From the NCBI GenBank assembly GCA_003117195.1, contig BDSI01000001.1, positions 496,001 through 560,000 of the forward strand: DNA of 64,000 nt, given 5' to 3'. Under the pieces are notes generated by a model. The model saw nothing but the letters and a program-made list of their open reading frames with translations. It searched no databases and was not told where the DNA came from. Of the stretch, positions 1 through 20,740 are shown in pieces. The DNA comes from Eudorina sp. 2006-703-Eu-15. Its lineage: Eukaryota; Chlorophyta; Chlorophyceae; Chlamydomonadales; Volvocaceae. Every line of letters begins with the position of its first letter. Within the stretch, counting starts at the first letter, position 1. A program made the translations under genes and the position numbers.

Positions 1-534
1 CTACCGCGAGGCGGATAGCTGGTCAGGAGCCCAGGCGGCCCAGGCACCGGTCCCACCTGTACTGGGTCCGTAGGTGTGCGCGAGGATTAGTACGGACTAA
101 CCGGACGTGCGTTACCTGGCGATGCCTGGCAAATGTTTAACCTGGTTTGATAGTCGCATGGACCGTGCCTGGCAGTGGATGCATGGATACGAACATAGTC
201 GCACAAACGTTTTACATAAATCGATACGACAGACTATCACTTTGGCGCTCTTTCGCTTTTGCTAGCTAGCTTAGTGCGCATTAGTAATGCCGGTCAATCC
301 GTTGACAGGTGACTATGGGCTGCTTCCTGCTTGCTAAACCAGACCCGAATATTTAATCTGGAAAGCTGATAACATTGGGCTTGGCAACGTTTCTTGGCCT
401 GTGCGGCGATACCAAGTAACTATTGTGCAAACTATGGGCTAGCAATTTGTTAGTTAAGCTTTTCGGCCATGTAAGATATTTTTCCGTAAAGATGGAGATC
501 GCCAGGAAAATGAGGAGTTAGCGAGATTAAAACA
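1..534. other. 5' flank of the DHX35 gene, no gene seen
   Basis: No convincing exon is visible on either strand. The stretch from about 170 to 530 is visibly richer in A and T than the coding sequence that follows. It most likely holds the promoter and 5' leader of the helicase gene starting at 535. I see no recognisable core promoter motif. Confidence 0.5.
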
Positions 535-11343
<10,809 letters not shown>

Positions 11344-11957
11344 AAGGCGGGCAAGCGCGGACGAGTGCGTGGTCCCGAAGTTTGACAACCGTGTCTGACA
11401 CCCGCGAAGCGGTCGGTAGAACCTGTTGTTGCACCATGATTGCGTCAGTCAGAATGCTGGGGATGTGCGGTCATGCGAGGGGGCTGTTCGTCGAGGACTT
11501 GGGCGCTGACAGCATGCCCAAAGTGGTTTTCGCCGGTCTTCGCAGTGCCTTGTTTTTGAAACTTCGGGAGTATCTCAGCGAGCAGCGGCTGCGGTTGCTT
11601 TCGACCAAAATCAAGGATTTTTAAAATTCAGAAGAAATTTGTTGGAAGGTTCTCTAGTTGAACCGTGGGCCTGTCGTAGGGCGGTCGTGGAGCTTGCCCT
11701 AGCTTGCCTGTGGAGCTATGTCCACTTACGCTCTCTTACGCCTGTAGAATTCTTGACATTACACTAGGATATACATCTACATGGCAGTTTGCGAGCTGTT
11801 GACAGTGACACGGACTTTCGAGTTACGCTGCTTTGATATACTAAAGCACGTTTGATATACTAAACGTGTCATTAGTGTAGGCGATAATCACACACTTCCA
11901 TATGACAGAACATCGCGCATACCGGTACTTTGCTTGATGGCGACGGCTACGACTTGA
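11344..11957. other. Intergenic gap DHX35 / acidic-protein gene
   Basis: This tandem + strand gap of about 610 bases should hold the DHX35 3' UTR and the promoter of the next gene. I see no TGTAA signal near the helicase stop. The second half is richer in A and T and contains two adjacent hairpins at 11830-11867. Confidence 0.5.
11830..11867. promoter_or_regulatory. Adjacent twin hairpins with identical loops
   Basis: Two back-to-back inverted repeats share the 8-base loop GATATACT but have different, self-complementary stems: GCTTT/AAAGC (11830-11847) and ACGTTT/AAACGT (11848-11867). They lie about 90 bases upstream of the proposed start at 11958. A regulatory role is only a guess from position. 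Confidence 0.35.
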
Positions 11958-14900
11958 ATGTTCGGTCTTCCCGTTGCGCTCCAACTGCGCCTTCAAAGGA
12001 GATGTCCATGTGGAGTCCCTCTGTGTCGGCAATCTCCTTACAGCGTACCGGCTTGCGCGACATCCGGCCTCAGCGATGGCAATCCAGCACTGCCAGAACG
12101 CCATCCTCTTCAGAGCGTATTCCCACAAAGCCGTCGATGCATCACAGCTTCACGAAATGCGGCGGAGCTGACCGGGAGCCAGGCGCGTCCCCGTACTTGT
12201 ACGGTGCTGGCATCGACCGCGAGCGGCCGGAGTAGGGCGACCAGTCCGCCGGCAGCCTCCGATTGGCCGAAGCGGAACCGCAAGAATCACCAGCAGCAGC
12301 AACAGCAGCAGCAGGCCCCGCCGCGGCAGCCGCAATCCCAGGGCTGGCGCCCGGGGTCGCCACCTCCGGGGCGCAGCGGCGCGCCCGGGCCCAGAACGCA
12401 GCAGCCGCAGCCACAGCCGCAGTTCACTGGCGGCTCGCAGTCCGCTGGTCAAACGGCAAGGCAACCGTACGGCGATGATCCCCCACGGCGGAGCCAGCCT
12501 GGCAGCACCGACGGGAGGGCAGGGGCCGGGGACGCCGCCGGCGGCCGAAGCGGCGGCCGCTGGGGCGAGGTGCGACGCGAGGTCAGCGCGCCCGGCAGAC
12601 CCCCGTGGGCGGATAATGGTGTACGAAATGGTGTACGAGTACGGCAAGATCCAGCGCCGGCTGCCGTAACGGCCGGCTCCGCTCGGTCGCGGCTGTCCAG
12701 CCCAGTTTCTGTCACGGAGGATACGGGCGCGGTGGCGGGTGCCTCGGAGCTTTACCCCGCGCTGGAGGATCCGGGGCAACAGTTGTCGCGGATGCCGCAG
12801 CAGCGACCCATGGGCATCGCCGTACGGAAGGCGGTGGAAGCTGGCGACGGCGGGGTACCGATCTCGCACGGTGCAGCCGGTAATCCAGCACCGCCTTCCC
12901 GCGGGTCGATGGCGCCGCCATCGCCATCGCCGACCTCACAGCTGGACTGGCTGCTCGCATCGTCGCCACGGTACGACAGTCCCGTACTGACATCGCCGCG
13001 ACCGCCGCCGAATCCAGGGCAACAGCCGCAGGCCCCGCCGCTGCAGCGGCAGCGGCGGGGCCCGCAGCGGCCGCTCCGCAGCCGCAAGCTGGTGCCGTTC
13101 GCCGACGGCGAGGAGGTGGACGCGGCGTCGGGCGGCGGCGGAGCCGCCGCGGGGCGGGCGGCCGGGAACGAGGATGAGGTGGAGGAGGGCCTTATGGCGC
13201 TGTGCTGGTCAGCTGACAGGCGGCGTAGTGTGGAGCGCATCTTCCGCCTCGAGGCCGCTACTGCTGCTACTTCTGCTGCTACTGCCGCTACGGCTACGGC
13301 TACTGCCACAGCCACACGCGGCCGTGTTGACGCCGTCCGCGCGGGTCTCCTCTCTATGATGGGGCCGCCTTGGGCCTCTACAAGTACCCCTCCAGGGAGG
13401 TCGTTGGCGGCAGGACGGGAGGAGGGGGCTGCGGCGGCCGACGCGCAGCCGAGTGCTGCAGGCCCGGTGTTAGGGGTGGCGGCAGCGGCGGCGGCCCCTG
13501 CAGCGGAGCCCGGGGGAGGCGGCGCAGCGAGCCCGACGCGGTCCGACGCGGATGCTGTCAAGGTGGGTTCGCAGAGCAGAGGACCTCCTTTCCCGTTTGG
13601 AAAGTGTTTACGGCAGGGTGCCGTACCCGCCGGTCATGTGACGTGAATGCCTTGGTTTTTCTTTTTAACCCCTACGCGTAACCGTGGCCATTGGTTTTTA
13701 ATTATAAACCCGTACCCGTATCGGCACCGGTGCTTCAATCACTACATCGGTATCGGGCAGTCGTCTGTCACCGGTGCCGTCACCGGTGCCGCCCACAGCA
13801 CCACACCCACCGCAGTGTGCTGAGCTGCTGACCCCACCCGCTTCCGTACACATGACCTTTGCCGTACACTGCAGGCCCTGCGTCGAGGTGGTGGCTACTT
13901 CCGGGACAAAGCGCAGCTGCTGGGCCCTATGTTCCGGCGGCGGCTCGAGAGGAATCCCGTCACGGTCGCGCAGCTCGAGGGTATGAGCGAGCCGTACACC
14001 AACGCCGCCGCCAAGGAGGCCGCCGCGATGCTGCCGTACCGGTACGGCATCGGCGCGCGCGGACAGATCATTGACCTGGTCCGGCAGGCGCGCGCATTGG
14101 CGGCGGGCAGGATTCCGGAGCGTGTACGGCGGCGGGCCTTGGCGGCGGCGGGCGCTGACGGCGTGGAGGGCGATGGGCTCCGGAGGGACAGCGCGGCGGC
14201 CGCTGAGTACGACATCTTGGGAGGTGGCGACGCCCGCCGTGCAGGCAGGGGTGTGCCGCTTGGGGATGAGGGGGATTTTGGTTTCGGAGATCCACTGGAC
14301 GAGCAAGCCGGCGAGGACAGCGAGAAGGACGACAACGGCGATGACGACGACGGGTACCCGGGAGGTTCGAATCAAGATCTGGATCTGGACGGTTTAGAAG
14401 ATCTGGACGATCCGGATCTGAGGGAGGCGGAGGCGGAGTTGACCCGCGAGATTGCCCGCCTGGCTGGCGTGTCGCCCAGCAGCCTGCTGAGCAGGGCGGA
14501 TGCGCTGGGGCGGTTAGGACCGCGGTCCAGTGACGCCTCCGCCACCGCCGCCGCCGCCGCCGCCACTTCCGCGACCCGTGGGTCGGTTCCGGAATGGCTG
14601 CGGCGTCGGCAGGCCGAGGAAGCTGCGGCGGAGGCTTTCCTGCGGGCGATGGAGGGCGACGACGGCGAGGACAGCGATTCGGACGATGGGGACGACGACG
14701 ACGACGACGAGGACTGGGATCTGTTCGGTGACGTGGCTGGTGCGTCGGCCGAGGAGGAGGGGGAGGAGAGGGAGGAGGAGGAGGAGGAGGAGGAGGAGGA
14801 GGAGGAGGGGGAGCCGGTGATCTGGACGGGCGACGCAGGCGAAGCGGGCGGGGGCCAGACGGGCACGACTGAGGCTTTATGGGGCCGGGAGGACGGGGGG

Positions 14901-16996
14901 ACCGAGGAGGGCGACCTGGACGTGGAACTGGAGGAGTTCGGCTGGGCCGCAGGGGCGGGCTCCTGGCGGAGGTCCGGCGGCGGCGCTGTTATTTGCCGCG
15001 GGAGGGCGCCTAGCCGCGTGGGTCCTGTGACGGATGGCTGGGGTGCTGAGGGGCATGATGAGCAGGATGCGCTTGAGGATGGGCAGGAAGAGGAGGAGGA
15101 GGAGGAGGAGGAAGAGGAGGGGCAGGGGGAGGAGGAGGAGGAGGCGGGCAGTCACAGCGACGGTGATGACGACGACGACGATGACGACGACGGCGGTGGC
15201 ATCGACGATGCGGACATTGACAGCAACGTGGAGGCGCTTCTGGAGGAGCTGCTGTCGTTCGGAGAGGCGCGGGGCGTTGGGGGCGAGAGAGCGCCGCGGG
15301 ACGGCAGCACCCCGCGCGTCACCCGAGGCACGGCACCACCAGGGACAGCAGTACCAGCAGTAGCGGCAGCGGCAGCAGCAGCAGCAGGCAGACTGGGCTC
15401 CGAGACCGGCGGCGCGCGGACTCGTCAGGGGGGGCCGGCTCCGCCGGCAGAGCCGCCGGCCGCCGCCGACGCGGCGGCGGCGAAGCGCGCCGCCGCCTCC
15501 GTGTTCCAGGTCCGACCGCCCGGCGGCGCCGACGGCGGAGCAGCGGCGGCGCCGACCCGACGGGTCGCACGAGTCCCTAGGGGGCTGCAGGAGGCAGCGT
15601 CGGCGGCGGCGGCGCCGCCGCCTCTGCTGGCGGACGGCGGCGCTGCGTCTGAATCATCGACTCCAGCGGCGGCCCCGGCGCCTGCAGAGGCCGCCGAAGC
15701 TGTTGCGCTGCGTGGCAGTGGCGGAGGTGATGGCGCCGCAGATCGTCTGGCGGCGGCGGAGGCGGCGGAGGCGGCGGAGGCGGCGGAGGCAGCCGCACCA
15801 GCGGCGGTGCCCCTGCCGAGGGACGTTGCGCCCGGACAGATACTCCCAGCGTCGCGACTCCAAGGGGGATCAAAGCAGCACCACAAACATCAGAAACAGC
15901 AGCAGCACCTCACGCAGCGGTCAAGAGGAGGTTACCTGGGCCCCGTGCCAGACGACTGGCAGCTGTACGGCAGTGGCGGCGGCAGCGGGCTAAGACAACC
16001 CGCGGCCGCAGCGCCAGCGGGGGCCGCGGGGACATCCCCCCTCGTCACGGCGACGAGCCCAGGGGAAGGCGGCGTAACCGGGGACGACGGCAGCGGCGGC
16101 CGCGCCGCGGCGACGCCGCCGCCCATGGTCGTGCGCGCCTTCCTGTACTGCATCGGCCGGAATGAAGTGTACGACGCGCTGTGGAGACTGGATCTTCTGG
16201 ATCGGTTGGAGTTCGTACCTCGACTGCGAGGCGCGGATCTGGTGCTGCACAGGTAGGTCGATCAACCCATGGCCAAAAGGAAAACACCGCGCCAGCACGT
16301 TCGAAATAATACGTTTCGTGCATCTAGTCATGTGCCGGTACGGGCGGGGTCTGTGACCGACTGACCGTACACCGCATACCGCACTTGCGCGAACATGCAT
16401 CGTCACGCGCCATCGCCTCCATCGCTTGTTCCGTTGTCCCGCGTGCAGGTCGCCGGCTCCAGGGGAGCGGCAGTTCTCGCTGGAGGGGCTGCGCAGGGCC
16501 GCCAGGAGGTCGCGCATCCCCTTCGTGTCTGTACGGCAGGCCACGGAGCAAGAGCTGGGGCCCGCGCTGGCGCGGGCGCTGAGGTGGGTGGGGCCTTCCG
16601 CGCGGCGCGTCGTATACTGACCGGGGTGTGACACTCCGGCAGTACTTGATGACTCCGCTATCAGCAACGGTGCAGGGTTGCGTTGGGGCTCGAGACCAGC
16701 CGGACCCTGCAGGGCGGGTGGATCCCGAACTTGCCCCACCCCTTCCGTCCGTTCCGGAGCGAATCCCCCTTCTCCCATTCTCCGCTGTACGGTACCTGTC
16801 GGTCATACTAGAACCCTTAGGTGACGCAGAGAGCAAGTACTGCCGAATGTCCGACAATCCCGGCCCCCTTGGAGCACCCGCCGCGACCTCTGCCCCGCCC
16901 CTCACTGACCCGCCCGCCGCCAATACCCGCAGACGGCTCGACGAGATGCGGCGAGTGGTCGTGTCCGAGTCGGAGGCGAGCGGCGGCGGGGAGTAG
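11958..16996 (+). CDS. Large disordered acidic protein with small C-terminal alpha/beta domain (4 exons, 1393 aa)
   Basis: Function not recognised. Exons 11958-13562, 13875-16252, 16449-16583 and 16933-16996 close in phase at 1394 codons. The first ~70 residues are rich in Arg, Ser and Ala with almost no acidic residues and could be a plastid or mitochondrial transit peptide. Residues ~110-530 are Gln, Pro and Gly rich, with a run of eight Gln. Exon 2 opens with a more conserved-looking segment (YFRDKAQLLGPMFRRRLERN, then about 50 residues), followed by long Asp/Glu and Ala runs. The last ~105 residues (from VRAFLYCIGRNEVYDALWRL) form a compact alpha/beta pattern ending PFVSVRQATEQELGPALARA. 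This loosely resembles the C-terminal domain of plastid Ycf45/SPD1 proteins, but the ATPase part of that family is absent, so the link is an inference. The start is chosen as the first ATG of the open frame; TGTAA at 17676-17680 could be the polyadenylation signal. Confidence 0.6.
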
Positions 16997-18778
16997 CAGT
17001 AGGCGGATGCCCGTACGGTACGGCAACGCGGTTGCGATGGTGGCTCAGCCGCACAACGGGGTGCGGCAGCCTCCTGGGCCCTCCCACGGGAATGGAGCCC
17101 TTGGGACTGGGGAGCGAGGACGGCGCGCTTTGGTCCCTCAGGGCTGCGGCCGCCAGCGTTGAGTGGGCCGGGGGGGGATGGAGGGGAATCGATCTGTCGA
17201 GCCCGCCCTAAGCAGGGCATGCCCGCTTGCAACAAGTGCTCCACTGACAGACCCAGCAGACCAGGGAGCAGCGACGGGGAACCGCCCGCGGTCACCGCCG
17301 TCCGGCTCCGATACCGTAGCTGGGCAGGACGTTGCGGCAACCGCGGTGTCGGTGGCCCGCGCCAGGTGCTCCTGGGAGGGGGGCGTAGCTTCAGTAGCCT
17401 CCCGCACGCCGCGCTGATCGAGGGATTATCAGTTGATGGAGGGGTGCTGCTGCTCCCACGTGTTCTCCCGCGGTTGGACGCCCCTCCTTCGGGCGCGCAT
17501 CCGGTGCGTTCCCGGTGGTGAGTGTGGCCGCTGCGCGCAGGCCGAGTGTGGTTGAGCAGGGGCAGTGTTTGCCGGTGATGTCAGGACCTGCACGTGACAT
17601 GTAGGTCTTCTGATGCTGAGAACAGCACGCGGTGAGGAAGCTTTGGCTGTCACCCATCACCCTAGCGGGGTCCGCTGTAACATCCTTAATAACAACAGCA
17701 CGCGCAGGCCGGCCGGGTAGCGGTCGGGGTTGGGCCCTGGCGTCTGTCCACAAACGCATTCCATCTTTCCAAACAACAAGGCGCCCCGTTTCCCGTCATC
17801 GCACGACTTCGGAATGTTGGTCAGCCGTATGGATGTACGTACGGCAAGGCCGTACAAGCCTGCTGGCTGCACAAGGCCATAAAAACCTCGCCGTTCGAGT
17901 CACACGAGCGCGACGCCGTACAGTATGACGGCATGAATGTGGGTGCCGTTGGGTCCGGACATGTCCATTAATCCGCACACCGGTGAAGGGCAGCAGCATC
18001 GCTGTCGTCAGCTCTCCTCTCCACCACGACCACCACCACTACGGCTGCCGCTGCAACCGAGAGCAGCAACCCGCCCCTCAAGATCTCCGCCCGTATCCGC
18101 CGAAACATTTTTGCCAGGTCCCGACTGCCAGCCAGCCAGCCCCGGTCCCGGACTCGGCAGCACTCGCCAGCGGTCCATGACCCCCGGGACGCGGCGCCGC
18201 CCTCCCGGGGTCTCCTCTAGGGTCTCCTCTAGGGTCTCCTCTAGGGTCTCCCGAGGGCCCCGACGGTCCCGCGCAACGACCCACACGGGAGGGGTCGGTC
18301 CGAGGACACCGAGAGTCGGCCCCCTTTCCGAGAGGGGCGGCTCCGGAACTCAGCACCCCCCCCCCTCTGAGAGAGGCTCCGAAACCCAGCGACCCCGACC
18401 CAGATGGCCACCGCGCCGGAGACGGGCGGGGCCGTCAGTGCCGGCAGCGCCGCCCGGCCGGCGGTGCGCCGCCGCGAGGCCGCCAAGAGATGCTCCCGGG
18501 GCGAGGATCCCGCCCCGGGTCTCGGGAATTGAGTGCGCCCAGCTTGGGCTGGGAAAGGCCCCTGACTGCTTCCCCCCTCCCCCGGGTCGGGTTCGCTCTT
18601 CCCCCTCCTCTCAAGCACCGACCGCGCCCGACCGCGCCGAGCACCGAATGCGCCGAGCCCAGCCGGGTATCCCAACCGCCGTTGGGGGGAAACACAGCGA
18701 CACACCGACCCGGACAACCTCCGCGGCGGCCACCCGCACCGGCCCGAGTTTGTAGGTCCGCGGCCATTGATGGTGGGG
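16997..18778. other. Intergenic gap between convergent genes
   Basis: This gap lies between the + strand acidic-protein gene and the - strand MED6 gene and should hold both 3' UTRs. A TGTAA lies at 17676-17680 on the + strand. The open frames from 17900 to 18760 are compositional (Pro/Arg/Ser-rich) with no recognisable domain. A 12-bp tandem repeat lies at 18206-18254. Confidence 0.5.
18206..18254. repeat. 12-bp tandem repeat (GGTCTCCTCTAG)
   Basis: Four head-to-tail copies of the 12-bp unit GGTCTCCTCTAG, the last one diverging to GGTCTCCCGAGG. Confidence 0.9.
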
Positions 18779-20740
18779 TCATCGACCCGCCGCCGCCGCC
18801 GCGGTGGCGTCTTCCCCCGCGGCGGGCGCCGCGGGCGGCGGCGCCGCGGCCGGTGGAGGTCCGTACATCTGCTGGTGCAGCCGTTGCAAGTACTCCGGCG
18901 GCAGCGCCGAGTATTTAATCCTGTGCGTACACACAGGAGTGCGACACGGCTGGTGGGTTGACGAGTGGTGATCGGATGCTGGGGTGCTGGACTCGGGAGC
19001 CACGCGCCGCCAGGCGCCCCTCTCGCCCTGATGGTGCAATCGTCACCGCTCGGGCTCGGCCGCCCCTCCGCTCGCTGGCACGTGCTCTTACCCTCCGTCC
19101 TCCGTCAGCCACCCAATCCGACCGACCCGACCACCAGGTAAGAGCGATCACGAGTACACGACCGTGCGCACCCTTTTGCGCGAATGTGAATGCTTAAAAA
19201 TAAATTATTAAACGAATGTGCGGATAAAGCGGAACCCACATGGAGGGATCAGCGCTGGCCCCCAGGGAGGGACACCCTGACTCCCACCCTTCCCCCCAGC
19301 GTGCGCCCCGCGTTGCACCACGGCCCGTCGTGGGTGCGACGTCGGGCTGGGTGGCCGCTGGTGGGGGGTGGGGAGGTCATGGTTGCCCCCCAGGGTACCG
19401 CCCAGCCGCACCCACCGCTGCAGCGAGCTGAATTGGTGACTGAGGATGCGGTCGAGTTTGTTCCATCTCGCCCGGTCCACGTCGGTCAGGTGCCGTCGCA
19501 CGGGCACGCCGCTGTTGCCGCGCCCCACCGGCGCCGCCGCCGCCGCGGCCATGACCTCCGGCAGCGGCGCCGCCAGCGGCGCCCGCAACGTCCCCAACGA
19601 CGGCGATTCCAAATCCACAGTGGCGCCGTACGGCTGCATGCCGCCCGCTGCTGCAGCGCCGCCGCCCACGCCGCCACCGTTCATCTTCCCAGCTCGTCCA
19701 GTGGGTTGCGGCTCGGGCGGCTGCGCGGGTCCTCCCGCAGTCGCAGCACCGGCGGCCTGGTCTTTCCCATCCGGATGTTGCTGCTGCGGCTCGGCCTTTA
19801 TGACTGCCGATGGTTGCTGCCCCTGGAGCGGCTGGGCTTCCGGCTGGGGCTGTTGTGGCTCGTCGCGGGCGGCCTGCTTGGCCAGCTGCTTGGCCTGTCG
19901 GGTGAGGGGCTCCAGGTCAGCCTGCAGGCGGGCGAACCCGTTCTGAAGCGCGAAGGTGCAGCGCTGCAGCCGGGCATGTGTGACCTGGTGCGCCGAAGGA
20001 GCCTGTGGGAGGCCATGGGGTTGGGGACTTTGGATGGGGCTGGGGGCTTTGAAAGGGGTTGCGGGAGAGGCACGGCAGGTGCGCCCATGCGACCCCTGAG
20101 CTCCACCTCACAGCGAACGAATCAAGTCCTGAACCCTCTTCACCCCCGCGTGAGCGAGGAATACCTGCATAATCTTGTTGTTTGCGATGTAATAGTATGC
20201 CAGGACGACGGGCCGCTCCAATGGATTGGCGCTGACGCGCATCTGTCCAAGACGTACACACATCGCAGGTTCATGACTGCCATTATATTACAGCAATTGC
20301 TGTCAAAATCATGAAGGGCGAAAGTACGCTTTACGCCCCTCGCGGCTCAAGCATCATAAACTGGGGAAACACACCTGCTTACGTATCACAAATGCGTTTG
20401 GTTCTTGGCATGTTTCAAGAACGAATTCTGGTCTTCCATGAGGCAAGCTCCTGCACCCGCCATCCTCCTTTGCGTTCAATGTCCGCACATATTAGGTCTC
20501 CACACAAGAATGCAACGAACTGCATGCTTACTCCAGCACTCCGGGGACCGCAGGGTCCAGACCTGCCAGCCTCGCTTCCGTGTTGTTAACCGTAACCGGC
20601 TGTCCATTTTGATCTCTACCAGCCGCTGCGAAAAACGAAGATTGCTCGAAGTACGCAAGTGCCTTGTATCGATCTAATGGAAACCACGAGGCGCACGCGG
20701 GGATAAACTCTTGTAGTCCCGTCTGGTCGACTTGGTCCAT
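18779..20740 (-). CDS. MED6: Mediator complex subunit 6 (5 exons, 363 aa)
   Basis: MED6 is a head-module subunit of Mediator, the nuclear co-activator that links transcription factors to RNA polymerase II. Exons in transcript order: 20740-20532, 20450-20375, 20242-20165, 20002-19416, 18920-18779; phase closes at 364 codons. The family pattern is clear: WFPLDRYKALAYFEQSSFF (family PLDRN...YF.LSPFY), then EFVLETCQEPNAFVIRKQ (family EY.L....EP.LFVIRKQ), then RPVVLAYYYIANNKIMQAPS (family P...YYI..G.IYQAPS), then a helix ALQNGFARLQ. A Gln/Pro/Ala/Gly-rich insert of about 110 residues separates this core from the C-terminal helix DRARWNKLDRILSHQFSSLQ. The Cys-Asn pair that usually follows the first motif is replaced. 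The start is the first ATG of the exon; a further upstream exon cannot be excluded. The long + strand frame at 19190-20314 is an antisense shadow of this gene. Confidence 0.88.

Noticed and set aside
14700..15200. Asp/Glu runs suggesting a nucleolin-like or chaperone acidic domain
   Set aside because: The acidic runs are simple triplet repeats without associated RNA-binding or chaperone motifs, so no function is assigned.
17937..18755. 272-codon + strand open frame rich in Pro, Arg and Ser
   Set aside because: It has no domain, no sensible start context and GC-driven composition; it lies in the 3' flank shared by two convergent genes.
19190..20314. 374-codon + strand open frame
   Set aside because: It is antisense to MED6, whose exons, splice sites and protein motifs are clear on the other strand.
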